DNA from: Myxococcales bacterium | GTDB taxonomy: Bacteria; Myxococcota_A; Polyangia; Polyangiales; Polyangiaceae | NCBI GenBank assembly: GCA_947473045.1 | Contig: CANJCO010000001.1 | Span: forward strand, 62,001-126,000 | Direction: 5' to 3' | DNA: 64,000 nt | Shown: positions 36,525 through 45,611 of the stretch, piece after piece | How positions within the stretch are numbered: the stretch's first letter is position 1 | How the letters are laid out: each line of letters starts with the position of its first letter | Notes under the pieces: model-generated | Database searches by the model: none | Told to the model about the DNA's origin: nothing | What the model saw: only the letters and a program-made list of their open reading frames with translations | Made by a program: the position numbers and the translations under genes

Positions 36525-37964
36525 TCAGACGCGCGCGCGCACCACGGCCGGAACGCCGCCCTTAGGGCGGAGCGTCGCAAAATCGTCGGGGTCGATCGTG
36601 CGGCGCGGGTCGACCTCGAACCGGTGTCGTCGCAGCAGGGTGGCCAACACAATCGGCCCTTCCATCATGGCGAAGTGGATGCCGATGCAAACCCGCGGAC
36701 CGGCGCCGAAGGGCAGATAGGCGCTCTTGTGGCGCTCGGCCTCGCGCTCCGGCAGCCACCGATCGGGGTCGAACCGCTGGGGATCGGGGTAAGTTCGCGC
36801 GCGGTGATGCTGGGCGTAGGCGCTCACGATCGTGATGGTGCGCGCCGGAACGTGGGTGCCTGCGATCTCGACGTCTTCGAGGCTGCGGCGCGCGAACATC
36901 ACGAGCGGCGGATACAGGCGCATCGCCTCGCGAAAGACGCGCGTCAGATACGCGAGGCGCTCGGGCTGCCAGCTCGTGATGGGTGCGTCGCCGAACGCAT
37001 CGGCCTCCGCCTGCGCGCGGGCCATCGCCGCGGGATCACGCGCCAGCAGGTAGAACGACCACGCGAGCGCCGTCGCCGTCGTCTCGTGCCCCGCCACGAA
37101 GAGCGTGATGGCCTCGTCGCGCACCTGGCGATCGCTCATGTGCTCGCCGGTGTCGGCATCGAGGGCCGTGAGCAGGCGCGTCATGAGATCGTTGCGCGAA
37201 AGGTCGGACGCGCGCCGCTCGTCGATCATGGCCTGCATGCGCTCGTCGAGCAGGCGCGCCGCCGCGAGGAGCTCGGGATCGCGCGCCCCGGGGAGCAGAA
37301 ACGGCGCTGCTGCGCGCTCATGCAGCCGCTGCGCGAGTGACTTCGCCCGCCCGGTGGTGCGCTCCGCGGCGGCCTCGGTGAGATCGAGCATGAGCACGTG
37401 CAGCGCCACTGCGGGGCTCGCGAGGTTGCGATCGACCCATCGCAGGCACGTGGTGAGCGCCCCGCCGAGCGCGTCGGCCTCGTCGAACGTGTCGACGTCG
37501 AACAGCGCCTTGCCCACGACGCTCATCGCGATGCGCATCGTCTCGTGCGCCAGATCGAGCGTCGTTCCGGGCGTCATCGCGTTCGCCGCGCGAATCGCCA
37601 CCAGCCGCATGCACTCGGCGTAATGGTGGATCGGAGCCGGCTGAAACAGCGGCGACATGAGCTTGCGCTGACGACGCCACAGGGAGCCCTCGCTGGTGAA
37701 CAGCCCCTGCCCCGCGAGCGTGTGCAGCAGCACGCGAAAGCCAGGGGCCTTCTCGAAGCTCTTCGCCTTGGTCACGAGCACCTCGTGCGCGGCCTCGGGG
37801 GAGCAGGGAAACAGCACCGGAAAGTGCAGCACCCGCCCGCGCGCGAGGTGCCCGGTCACGCGCGAAACCGCTGTTTGCAGGGCGATTCGATCGGCGGCCG
37901 ATGCGCCGAAGCTCCCCGACAGGCCGTAATTCGGAAGGCGTGGCAGGTCGCGTAGTTGCTGCAT
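36525..37964 (-). CDS. Cytochrome P450
   Basis: 479 residues. Haem-binding FGAGPRVCIG with Cys about 426, I-helix AGHETTATAL, K-helix EAMR and the PERF-like FDPDRW region are all present. It looks like bacterial CYP class enzymes with an internal N-terminus (no membrane anchor). Substrate unknown. It follows the amylase genes on the minus strand by 60 bp, so it may share a transcript without a clear functional link. Ends 12 bp from the convergent SPFH gene. Confidence 0.93.
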   Translation of the reverse strand: MQQLRDLPRLPNYGLSGSFGASAADRIALQTAVSRVTGHLARGRVLHFPVLFPCSPEAAHEVLVTKAKSFEKAPGFRVLLHTLAGQGLFTSEGSLWRRQRKLMSPLFQPAPIHHYAECMRLVAIRAANAMTPGTTLDLAHETMRIAMSVVGKALFDVDTFDEADALGGALTTCLRWVDRNLASPAVALHVLMLDLTEAAAERTTGRAKSLAQRLHERAAAPFLLPGARDPELLAAARLLDERMQAMIDERRASDLSRNDLMTRLLTALDADTGEHMSDRQVRDEAITLFVAGHETTATALAWSFYLLARDPAAMARAQAEADAFGDAPITSWQPERLAYLTRVFREAMRLYPPLVMFARRSLEDVEIAGTHVPARTITIVSAYAQHHRARTYPDPQRFDPDRWLPEREAERHKSAYLPFGAGPRVCIGIHFAMMEGPIVLATLLRRHRFEVDPRRTIDPDDFATLRPKGGVPAVVRARV

Positions 37965-38024
37965 GCGGAGCCTTTTAGGGCACGCGCGCCGGAAACGGCA
38001 GCCCCACGCGCGCGAGGCGACCGC

Positions 38025-40037
38025 CTACTTCTTCACCCACACGCGGGTCTGGCGCGCGGGCACGGTCGCGGTCGGACCGGTCGCCGCCTGCGCCGTAATG
38101 AGCTCTGTGAGGGGCGCCGCGGGGAGCCCCGTCACGCCCTGATCGGAGTCACCCCGGTTGATCGCCACGTACACTTCGTCCTGCGCCGTCCGGTTCACGA
38201 ACACCCACAAATCGGCGCTCGACTGGAGCGTGGTGCGCAGCCCCCGCCGCAGGGCAGGGTGCGCGGCGCGAATGGCGGCGAGTGAGCGGATGCGGTCGTG
38301 GAGATAGGTCTGCCCCGCCGAATAGCCGCTCCACTGCATGAAGCGCCGGTTGTCGGGATCGCCGCCGCCCGGCATGCCGTACTCGTCGCCATAGTAAATC
38401 AGCGGCGCGCCGTGCCCGGTGAGCAGCACTGCGAACGCATTGGCGAGTTTGTCGAACGTCTTCTGATCGCCCGGCAGACCCGGCTGCCCCTGCCACGCGC
38501 GGTCCTTGCCGTCGGAGCCCTGATCGTTCCACAGCGGCGGCTCCTGCGCGAGATGCACGACCCTCGGCAGATCGTGGTTGCCGATGAACGGGCTCATGAT
38601 CGCGGTCGAACCGTAATAGTAGTCGTTGCCGTCCATGAACGACGCGAGCGAGTCCATACCTTGTTTTTTCAGGAGGGTGGCGTCGACGATCATGCGCCGC
38701 GCCGGGAAGTCGAACTGGCCGTCGAGCTTCGTTTTGGGCTCGACGAACGACTTGATGAAGTCCCGGTTGTAGAAGTCGTAGGTCTCTCCCACCATGTAAA
38801 AGCGCTGCTGCGGACTCTGGGGGGCGATGATCTGTGACTGCACCTGCGACCGAAGCTGGGTGAGCCACGAGACGTCGACGTGCTTGATGGCGTCGAGCCG
38901 AAAGCCGTCGGCGCCCGTGTCTTTCACCCACTGCACGGCCGCGTTCACAGAAAAATCCCGCGCTGCAGAGACTGTGTAGTTCCAGTGGGGGAGATACCCG
39001 GTGAACCAGCAGCGGTCACCCTGTGCGTCCCACGAGCAGTTCTGCCCGCAGACGCAGTCGCCATTGCCATACGAGTTGGGCCAGAACCAGCCTGGGTTGC
39101 TTTGGTAGATCGGGCTGCCGATCTGCACATGCACCATCGCGTAGTCGAAGATGACCTTCAGCTGCTTGCCGTGCGCGGCTGTTACCAGCGCCTTCAGGTC
39201 CTGAAGCGACCCGAACCGCGGCTCGGGCTGCGAGACGTCGGTCGGCCAGTAGCCGTGGTAGCTCGAGTACAGGTGGGAGTCGCCGCCAACACCCTGACCT
39301 GCGAACGCGTCGGCGTTCTTCACCGGCACTGTGAGCCAGAGCGTGTTGGCGCCGAGATCGGTGAAGTAGCCGGCGTTGATCTTCGCCGTCACGCCCTTCC
39401 AGTCGCCGCCCTGATATTGCGCCGGCTGGCTCACCCCGCCGGGCGCGCTGCCGTTGTTGCTGGGGTCGCCGTCGAAGAACCGGTCGACGAACACGAAGTA
39501 AATCACCGCGTCGCGCCAGTCGTAGACGCCGGGGGGGGTCGCAGGCGGCGTGTCGCAGATCGCGGGGCTGCACGTCACCGGCGACAGCACGTTGTTGGTG
39601 TTGTTGTTCTGGTCGGTGGCGGAGGGCTGGGCGGGGTCGTAGACCCACGTGCTGCCGTTGATGAAAAACTTGTATTGTACAGACTTGCCGAGCGGCACGT
39701 TGACGCTCGCCTTCCATGACGGGCCGACGTGGGTCATCGCGTCGCCCGTGACCCACGACTCGGGGCCGCGGTAGTCGCCGCGCAGCTCGACGCTCGTCTC
39801 TCCGGAGTACGGAAACGTGAAGGCCTGGGCGCAGCGCTTGAACTCGTCGGGGCACACAAAGGCAGCGCCGCCGTCGACGCCGGCCCCCGAGCCGTAGCCG
39901 TCGCCCGGTCCGCCGCTGCCGGGATTGAACGCGGCGGCGTCGGGCGGGTCGCCGTAGTTTTTGCTGTTCGTGGCGTCTGAACCGCAGGCAGCAGCCAAAG
40001 CCGCGAACGCGATGAATACGGATGATTGGGCGCGCAT
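38025..40037 (-). CDS. GH13 alpha-amylase-family lipoprotein A
   Basis: 670 residues from ATG 40037 with lipobox AAACG. Asp/Gly-rich linker, then a starch-binding-like beta domain (about 70-150), then a (beta/alpha)8 GH13 domain. Catalytic residues are Asp382 (GFRLDAIKH), Glu418 (VGETYDF) and Asp489 (GNHDLPR). A cysteine cluster in the loop DCVCGQNC...DRCWF is shared with the neighbouring paralogue. It should hydrolyse alpha-glucans at the outer surface. 113 bp after GH13 gene B. Confidence 0.9.
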   Translation of the reverse strand: MRAQSSVFIAFAALAAACGSDATNSKNYGDPPDAAAFNPGSGGPGDGYGSGAGVDGGAAFVCPDEFKRCAQAFTFPYSGETSVELRGDYRGPESWVTGDAMTHVGPSWKASVNVPLGKSVQYKFFINGSTWVYDPAQPSATDQNNNTNNVLSPVTCSPAICDTPPATPPGVYDWRDAVIYFVFVDRFFDGDPSNNGSAPGGVSQPAQYQGGDWKGVTAKINAGYFTDLGANTLWLTVPVKNADAFAGQGVGGDSHLYSSYHGYWPTDVSQPEPRFGSLQDLKALVTAAHGKQLKVIFDYAMVHVQIGSPIYQSNPGWFWPNSYGNGDCVCGQNCSWDAQGDRCWFTGYLPHWNYTVSAARDFSVNAAVQWVKDTGADGFRLDAIKHVDVSWLTQLRSQVQSQIIAPQSPQQRFYMVGETYDFYNRDFIKSFVEPKTKLDGQFDFPARRMIVDATLLKKQGMDSLASFMDGNDYYYGSTAIMSPFIGNHDLPRVVHLAQEPPLWNDQGSDGKDRAWQGQPGLPGDQKTFDKLANAFAVLLTGHGAPLIYYGDEYGMPGGGDPDNRRFMQWSGYSAGQTYLHDRIRSLAAIRAAHPALRRGLRTTLQSSADLWVFVNRTAQDEVYVAINRGDSDQGVTGLPAAPLTELITAQAATGPTATVPARQTRVWVKK

Positions 40038-40150
40038 GGAGCGCTTAGAATGCCGCGAGCGCAGGCGGAAGGCGAGCGCGGGCGCAGCTTTTCGGCGGCC
40101 CGGGCTGCCGTCAACGCGGCGATGCTGAGCGGACGAGCGCGTGGCCGCCG

Positions 40151-42340
40151 TCAGGGCAGGCAGGGGTCGCCTTTGGGCAGCAGCACGCGAATCGACCACG
40201 GTGCGGCCGCGAGCACCGTGCGGGTGGGGTCGACCGGCGTGGGCGCGCCGGTCAGCGCGTCGATCCACGTCGCCGAGGCGGCGCCCGGTAGCGGCGCGTC
40301 GAACGGCAAGACGCCGCTGCGTTGCACGATGATGAGCGCGCGCGCGCCGGCGTCATCTTCGCGCGCGAACGCGAGCTGCTCGCCCTCGGCCACGAGCCCT
40401 CGGTACGCGCCGCGGCGGAGCGCCGCCGAGCACGCGCGCAGCGCCCCGAGCCGCCCAACAAAGTCGCGCGTCGCCCGCATTTCGCCTGTGAGCGCGCTCT
40501 CGGCCGGCATCACGCGTCGCGCGTCCGGATCGGCCCGGCCGGCGAGCCCCAGCTCGTCTCCGTAGTAGACGACCGGCGCGCCCGGGAGCGTGTAGAGTAC
40601 ACCGAGCGCGAGGCGCTGCTGCGCGTACACGAGCGGTGAGGTCGGCTGCGGCGCCGGGATCCAGCCGTCACCGCCCGCGTCGCCCGCGCTCTCGGAGGCG
40701 AAGCGGGTGACGTCGTGGTTGCCGATCATCGTCGCCATGATCGCGCCCGATCCGGCCCACGCGTCCTGCCCTCGCCGCGCCGCGAGGTCGATCGCCGACA
40801 GCGGCTCGCTCTGCCACGCGATCGCGCCGCGCAGGGCCCACATGAGCGGGAAGTGAAACTCGCCGCTCAGCCCGAACGGACCGAGGAGGTAGCGCAGCGA
40901 GTCGTAGCCGCCCGGCCCGGTGAAATTCTCGCCGAGTAAATAGGTCGCGTGCCCCTCATGGTCGAAGCGGGCGCGAACGTCGGCGACCATCCGGCGACTC
41001 GCGGCTCGCGGCATCATCGGCACGGCGTCGATGCGCAGGCCGTCGGCGTCGAACCGATCGAGCCACCACGACACGTCGCTCGTCAGCTGGTCGGCGACGT
41101 CGCTCCGCGTCCAGTCGAGGGTCGGCAAATACGAAGTGAACCAGCAGTCCTGAATGTGGGAGGCCCACGAGCACGAGGGCGCGCCGCAAACGCACGCGCC
41201 GCCCGAATCGGTGAACCACCCGTCGCGCGAATGGGAGGCCACATAAGGGTGCTGCGCGTGAACGTGGTGGGGAACCACATCGAAGAGCACGCGCACCCCG
41301 CGGGCGTGGGCCGAGGCGATGAGCGCGTCGACGTCGGCCTCGGTCCCGAAGCGCGGATCGATCGCGCGCGAGCGGGTGGGCCAGTAGCCGTGGTAGCCGG
41401 AGTACGCGCGGCCGTCGGCGCCCGGGAAGGCACCGGTCGGGCTCTCATATAGCGGCGACAGCCACAGCGTGTTGAAGCCCATCGCCGTGAGCTCTCCGCG
41501 CTCGAGGGCCGCGCGCACGCCGCCCACGGTGCCGCCCGCAAAGCCGCCCGCGTCGGCGGGAGCCGCGAGCGGGCCTGCCGGCCCCCGGTAGCGGTCGACC
41601 ATGACCTGATAAATGGCCGCGTCGCGAAAGTCCCACGCGCGCGGCTCGATCCACGCGGTGGCGAGCCCCGGCTCCGCGACGGCGCCCTGGGCGTCGGAGG
41701 CGGAGATCCGCCAGACGTGCTTTCCCGCGGCGAGGCCCGAGAGGCGGAGCGCGATCGCGCCCGTCGCAGCGTCGACCGTGACCGAGTCCGTCGCGACGAC
41801 GCCCCCCACTGCGTCGCGGATCGCCACGCTCGCAGCGGCCACGCGATCGCCCTGTTTTGAGGCAAAAAACGTTGCATCGACTGCGGCGTGGCCGTCGCTC
41901 GACCCGCGCGCCGCGTTGATGTGCACCGATGGCATCCCGCAGTCGCCGACGGTGATCCACGACACTTCGCGGCCCTCGTAGAACGCCGTCGTGCCCACGG
42001 ACGGATCGGTCAGCCACTGGCCGTCATCGACGATCGCGTAGCTGTGCTCTCCCGGCGGCAAGTCGAACGCGGCGACCCGCCACCCGTCGGCGCGCTCGGC
42101 GGGCAGCAGCGTCCCCGGGCGCGACCAGCCGCTCCAGCTCGACACGATTTCGACCTGCGCGCGCGCACTCGAAGCGTGGTGCCACACGGTGCGGGCGCAA
42201 GACCGCCGCGGGATGGCGTCCGCAGGGGCGGCATCCGTGCGGCACCCGGCCGCCACCGCCGCGCCGAGCGTGGCGGCGAGGGCGAGGGCGCGCCTATTCG
42301 GCGAGCTCGACGCCGGTCGCGTCGATTTCGAGCGCTGCAC
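40151..42340 (-). CDS. GH13 alpha-amylase-family lipoprotein B
   Basis: 729 residues, GTG start overlapping the end of the DUF4920 gene by 47 bp. Lipoprotein signal ending VAAGC. CBM48-like domain (about 60-135), a second beta-sandwich (about 140-230), then the GH13 barrel with Asp438 (GLRIDAVP), Glu471 (LLGENF) and Asp543 (GNHDVTRF). The ACVCG...CSW...DCWF loop matches its neighbour. The two genes are likely ancient tandem duplicates, while the N-terminal modules differ. Confidence 0.9.
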   Translation of the reverse strand: MQRSKSTRPASSSPNRRALALAATLGAAVAAGCRTDAAPADAIPRRSCARTVWHHASSARAQVEIVSSWSGWSRPGTLLPAERADGWRVAAFDLPPGEHSYAIVDDGQWLTDPSVGTTAFYEGREVSWITVGDCGMPSVHINAARGSSDGHAAVDATFFASKQGDRVAAASVAIRDAVGGVVATDSVTVDAATGAIALRLSGLAAGKHVWRISASDAQGAVAEPGLATAWIEPRAWDFRDAAIYQVMVDRYRGPAGPLAAPADAGGFAGGTVGGVRAALERGELTAMGFNTLWLSPLYESPTGAFPGADGRAYSGYHGYWPTRSRAIDPRFGTEADVDALIASAHARGVRVLFDVVPHHVHAQHPYVASHSRDGWFTDSGGACVCGAPSCSWASHIQDCWFTSYLPTLDWTRSDVADQLTSDVSWWLDRFDADGLRIDAVPMMPRAASRRMVADVRARFDHEGHATYLLGENFTGPGGYDSLRYLLGPFGLSGEFHFPLMWALRGAIAWQSEPLSAIDLAARRGQDAWAGSGAIMATMIGNHDVTRFASESAGDAGGDGWIPAPQPTSPLVYAQQRLALGVLYTLPGAPVVYYGDELGLAGRADPDARRVMPAESALTGEMRATRDFVGRLGALRACSAALRRGAYRGLVAEGEQLAFAREDDAGARALIIVQRSGVLPFDAPLPGAASATWIDALTGAPTPVDPTRTVLAAAPWSIRVLLPKGDPCLP

Positions 42341-42743
42341 CGACCGCCTCCATCTCGTCGCACTCGTGGCCGTCTTTGGTCAGAACGACCGTGCCCTGCA
42401 CCCGCGCGCGCTTGCCGGCGCTCGTGGTCGGAACGAAGAACGCGTGGCCGTGCATGCGCACCGTGGCGTCGGTCCCCTCATCGCGAATCGCGAGCCAGCA
42501 GCCCTGCTCCTGACAGACGCGCGTCACCTTGCCCTGCGCGACGATCGTCTTGTTTTTAAAGGCCGCGGGGCTCCTGGCGATCTCGGCGAGGCGGGCGATC
42601 GGCGACGGACCGATGGCCTTTCCGAACGTGGTGGGCGCCGCCTTCGCAGGCAGCGCGTCGGGCGCCTCCGCGCGCTGCTGGGGGGCCTCGCCCGCGCCGT
42701 TGCAGGCGAGAGCCAGTACACAAGCCGCGAGCGTCGGTCGCAT
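42294..42743 (-). CDS. DUF4920 lipoprotein
   Basis: 149 residues with signal and lipobox LALAC. The core VTRVCQEQGCWLAI, VRMHGHAFFVP and GTVVL is the DUF4920 signature with its pair of cysteines. Family function is unknown. It could bind a metal or haem through CxxxxC (inference). ATG 42743 gives the usual N-terminus. It overlaps GH13 gene B by 47 bp, which suggests translational coupling. Confidence 0.83.
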   Translation of the reverse strand: MRPTLAACVLALACNGAGEAPQQRAEAPDALPAKAAPTTFGKAIGPSPIARLAEIARSPAAFKNKTIVAQGKVTRVCQEQGCWLAIRDEGTDATVRMHGHAFFVPTTSAGKRARVQGTVVLTKDGHECDEMEAVGAALEIDATGVELAE

Positions 42744-42810
42744 GCCCCAACCGCTAGCACAGGCCGCAGCGCGCGGGCGCATGTTAGGCTCCCGCCGGCC
42801 GACTTCCCGC

Positions 42811-44529
42811 ATGAGCCGCCTGTCCAAACCCAGCCATGCGTGGCTCGCCGTCGCGATTCTGCTCGCGGGCGCCCTCGTGTTTCTGCCCGCGGTGCGCGCG
42901 CCTCTGTGGCTCGACGATTACGTGCAGGCCTCGATGGTGGACGGCTCGTTTCCGGCGGCCAGGGGGCCGACGGGGCTGTACGATTTTGTTGGCGACGACG
43001 ATCGCAAGGCGCTCATGGACCGCGGCATTTTGCCGTGGTGGAGCAATCCCCGGCTCAAGGTGCGGTTCTTCAGGCCGCTGTCGAGCGCGCTGCTGTTCGC
43101 GGAGCACCGCCTGACGTCCCACGCGCCGCTGCCGCTTCATCTCGCCTCGCTCGCGTGGTGGGCGGCGGCTGTGCTCGCAGCGCGCAGCCTCTACCGGCGC
43201 GTGCTGCCCGAGCGGGCTTCGACCCTCGCGATGGCGGTGTTCGCGCTCGCGCCATGCCACGCACTGCCCCTCGCGTGGGTCGCCAACCGCGAAGTGCTGA
43301 TGTCGCTGGCGTTTGGCGCCGCGGCGCTGGGACTGCTGGCGCGCTCGCGGACGGCGCCGACGTGGGGCGGCTTCCTTGGCGCGACCGCGCTGTTTTCGCT
43401 GTCGCTGGCGAGCGGCGAGTACGGGGTGTGCTTTGGCGGCTACGTGCTCGCGTTCGAGCTTTCGCGGCCCGGTTCGCGCTGGAAGAAGCTCCCCGGACTG
43501 CTCGCGTTCGCGCTCCCGGCCGCCGCTTACCTGTCCGTGCGCGCCGCGCTGCACTACGGCGCGGCGGGGTCGGGGTTTTATCATGATCCGCTGCGCACCC
43601 CGGGCGCGTTCCTGCAGGCCGCGCCGCGGAGGCTGATCACCCTGCTGGCCGACGGATGGCTCACCGCGAACGCGGACGACTGGGCCTCGGAGGCGCCGCT
43701 GTGGCTGCTCGCGGCGCTGCTGGCCTGCGCCCTGCTGTTCTTCGCGCGACCGCTGCGCACGGCGATGCGCGCGGCCGGCGCGCCCGCCCAGCGCGATCTG
43801 CGCTGGCTCGCGGCGGGCTCGTTGCTGGCGCTCGTGCCCGTGCTCGCGGCCGCGCCGTCTTCCCGATTGATCGCGGTGAGCGTGCTGGGGACTGCCCCGC
43901 TGGTGGCGGCGCTCATCGACCACGCGTGGCTGTCCGGCGCGGCCTCGGTGCTCCCCGATCAGCGCTTGCGCCTCGCTGCGATCGCGCTTGGATTTCTGCA
44001 TCTCGTGCATGGGCCGGCCATCTCGTGGTTTACGTCGCGCGCGCTCCAAGCCACGAGCGTCGAGTCGGCCGCGAGCGCCCGGTGGCTGCGCGATCGCATC
44101 GGCGACACTTCGGCCGCCAGCGTCGTGGTGACGCGCGCCGCGTGGCAGTCGGTCGGGCCGCTCGCGGTCGATCCGCCGAGGGTGCCGGCGCGCTGGCGCG
44201 TGCTCGTGATCGCGCGCCATGCCCTCGCTTTGCGCACAAATGACCGCACCCTCGAGGTCGTGATCCCCAGAGGCGAAGGCTTCTATCCTGCCGGCTCGAA
44301 CGATCTGTTTCGCAGCGACGACGACCCCATCCGCACCGGCGACGAGGTCGACGTGCCCGGCATGCACGTCACGGTCGTCGACGCCGGAATCAGCGGCCCG
44401 GCGCGCATGCGCTTCGTGTTCGACCGCAGCCTCGACGACCCTTCGCTCACGTGGGTCGCGCAGACCGCGGCGACGTACAAGTCGTCGTCGCCCCCGGGCG
44501 TGGGCTTCGGCGCGCGGCTCGATCCCTGA
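42811..44529 (+). CDS. GT-C-like multi-pass membrane glycosyltransferase
   Basis: About 572 residues, around ten transmembrane helices. The first loop has LWLDDYVQASM with the Asp-Asp that many GT-C glycosyltransferases use as catalytic base. A soluble C-terminal domain of about 140 residues follows. Start is uncertain: ATG 42781 is ten codons longer. It could transfer a sugar from a polyprenyl phosphate donor to an envelope acceptor (inference). Divergent from DUF4920 and followed by the first 22-bp repeat array. Confidence 0.72.
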   Translation: MSRLSKPSHAWLAVAILLAGALVFLPAVRAPLWLDDYVQASMVDGSFPAARGPTGLYDFVGDDDRKALMDRGILPWWSNPRLKVRFFRPLSSALLFAEHRLTSHAPLPLHLASLAWWAAAVLAARSLYRRVLPERASTLAMAVFALAPCHALPLAWVANREVLMSLAFGAAALGLLARSRTAPTWGGFLGATALFSLSLASGEYGVCFGGYVLAFELSRPGSRWKKLPGLLAFALPAAAYLSVRAALHYGAAGSGFYHDPLRTPGAFLQAAPRRLITLLADGWLTANADDWASEAPLWLLAALLACALLFFARPLRTAMRAAGAPAQRDLRWLAAGSLLALVPVLAAAPSSRLIAVSVLGTAPLVAALIDHAWLSGAASVLPDQRLRLAAIALGFLHLVHGPAISWFTSRALQATSVESAASARWLRDRIGDTSAASVVVTRAAWQSVGPLAVDPPRVPARWRVLVIARHALALRTNDRTLEVVIPRGEGFYPAGSNDLFRSDDDPIRTGDEVDVPGMHVTVVDAGISGPARMRFVFDRSLDDPSLTWVAQTAATYKSSSPPGVGFGARLDP

Positions 44530-44540
44530 CGCCCGCCCGG

Positions 44541-44624
44541 TGTTCAGGCGTGTGAACATGGGTGTTCAGGCGTGTGAACATGGGTGTTCAGGCGTGTGAA
44601 CATGGGTGTTCAGGCGTGTGAACA
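44541..44624 (+). repeat. Palindromic 22-bp-period repeat array, 4 copies
   Basis: Four identical copies of TGTTCAGGCGTGTGAACA at 44541, 44563, 44585 and 44607, separated by TGGG. Each copy carries 6-bp inverted arms (TGTTCA/TGAACA) around GGCGTG, so it can form a hairpin or bind a dimeric protein. It lies after the GT-C gene and before the DUF1275 gene. The same unit recurs as a 3-copy array at 48741. Confidence 0.9.
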
Positions 44625-44726
44625 TGGTTTGCGGGGCGCTTGAAGGTTGCGCGCGATGGCCCCGACAGATCGCTGGCACGAGGCCCGACCCGGGTTCATA
44701 GTGCGACCGGCTCGCCCGGGACTTCT

Positions 44727-45512
44727 ATGTTTCTCCACTCCGCCTCTGCCACGTCCATGCACTCGCGGCGCGATCTCGTGCTCGCGGCCTGCCTCGCGGC
44801 GACGGCCGGCTTCGTCAATTCTGCGGGGTTTTTGCTGATCGGCTCGTTTACCTCGCATGTCACCGGCAACGTCGGCCGGCTCGCCAGCGATCTCGCCGCC
44901 GGGGAGCTGAACGCCGCGGCTGCGGCCGCCACGATGGTCGCGTCGTTTTTCGGCGGAGCGTTCGTCTCGAGCGTGGCCGTCGAGAGTCAGTTCTACCGGT
45001 CCCGCCGCCACGCGTGCGCGGTCGCGCTGGGCCTCGAGGCGGCCCTGCTGCTCTTGTTCATGGTGCTCGCGCGTCTCACGCAACCGAGCCATCCGCGCCT
45101 GCAGGACGCCGAGGCGCTGCTGCTGTGCGCGGCGATGGGCATTCAAAACGGGCTGGTGACCCGCACGTCCCGGTCGGTGGTTCGATCGACGCACCTCACC
45201 GGCGCGATCACCGATCTCGGCATCGAGGCGGCCCGCTGGTTTCGCTTTGGGCGCGGTCAGCTCGGCGCGCGCGTTCACCTGCCGCTCGCCACGGGCGCGA
45301 ATCTGCCCGAGCGGCCGTCGGCGCACCGCATCGCCATGTCGGCGATCCTCGTGGCCGGCTTCATGGGCGGGGGCATCGCCGGCGCGGTGGCCGCGCTTCA
45401 CCTGCGCCACCTGACGATGCTGCTGCCGGTCGTCGCGCTCCTCGCGACCGCCGCGTTCGCGGCGTGGCCGGGCAGGGAGCCCGCGGGCCAGTCCGGCGAG
45501 CCGGCCCCGTAG
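44727..45512 (+). CDS. DUF1275 (YoaK-family) membrane protein
   Basis: About 261 residues with six or so hydrophobic helices. Family marks are LAATAGFVNSAGFLLIGSFTSHVTGNV and the repeated LLCAAMGIQNGLVTR and STHLTGAITDLG. Function of YoaK/DUF1275 is unknown. ATG 44727 is used, and ATG 44757 is possible. It lies between the two repeat arrays. Confidence 0.85.
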   Translation: MFLHSASATSMHSRRDLVLAACLAATAGFVNSAGFLLIGSFTSHVTGNVGRLASDLAAGELNAAAAAATMVASFFGGAFVSSVAVESQFYRSRRHACAVALGLEAALLLLFMVLARLTQPSHPRLQDAEALLLCAAMGIQNGLVTRTSRSVVRSTHLTGAITDLGIEAARWFRFGRGQLGARVHLPLATGANLPERPSAHRIAMSAILVAGFMGGGIAGAVAALHLRHLTMLLPVVALLATAAFAAWPGREPAGQSGEPAP

Positions 45513-45611
45513 CGCCCTGTCACCAAAGTCTCCGCTACCGGGAACTTGGCCTCGCCGGCGCTGTCGCACGACATAGCAACGCCGCGAGCGTCGCGCCGGA
45601 GCCTCTCCACC

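Noticed and set aside
44541-44624. CRISPR-like array
   Set aside because: The units are separated by only 4 nt, with no unique spacers and no cas genes.
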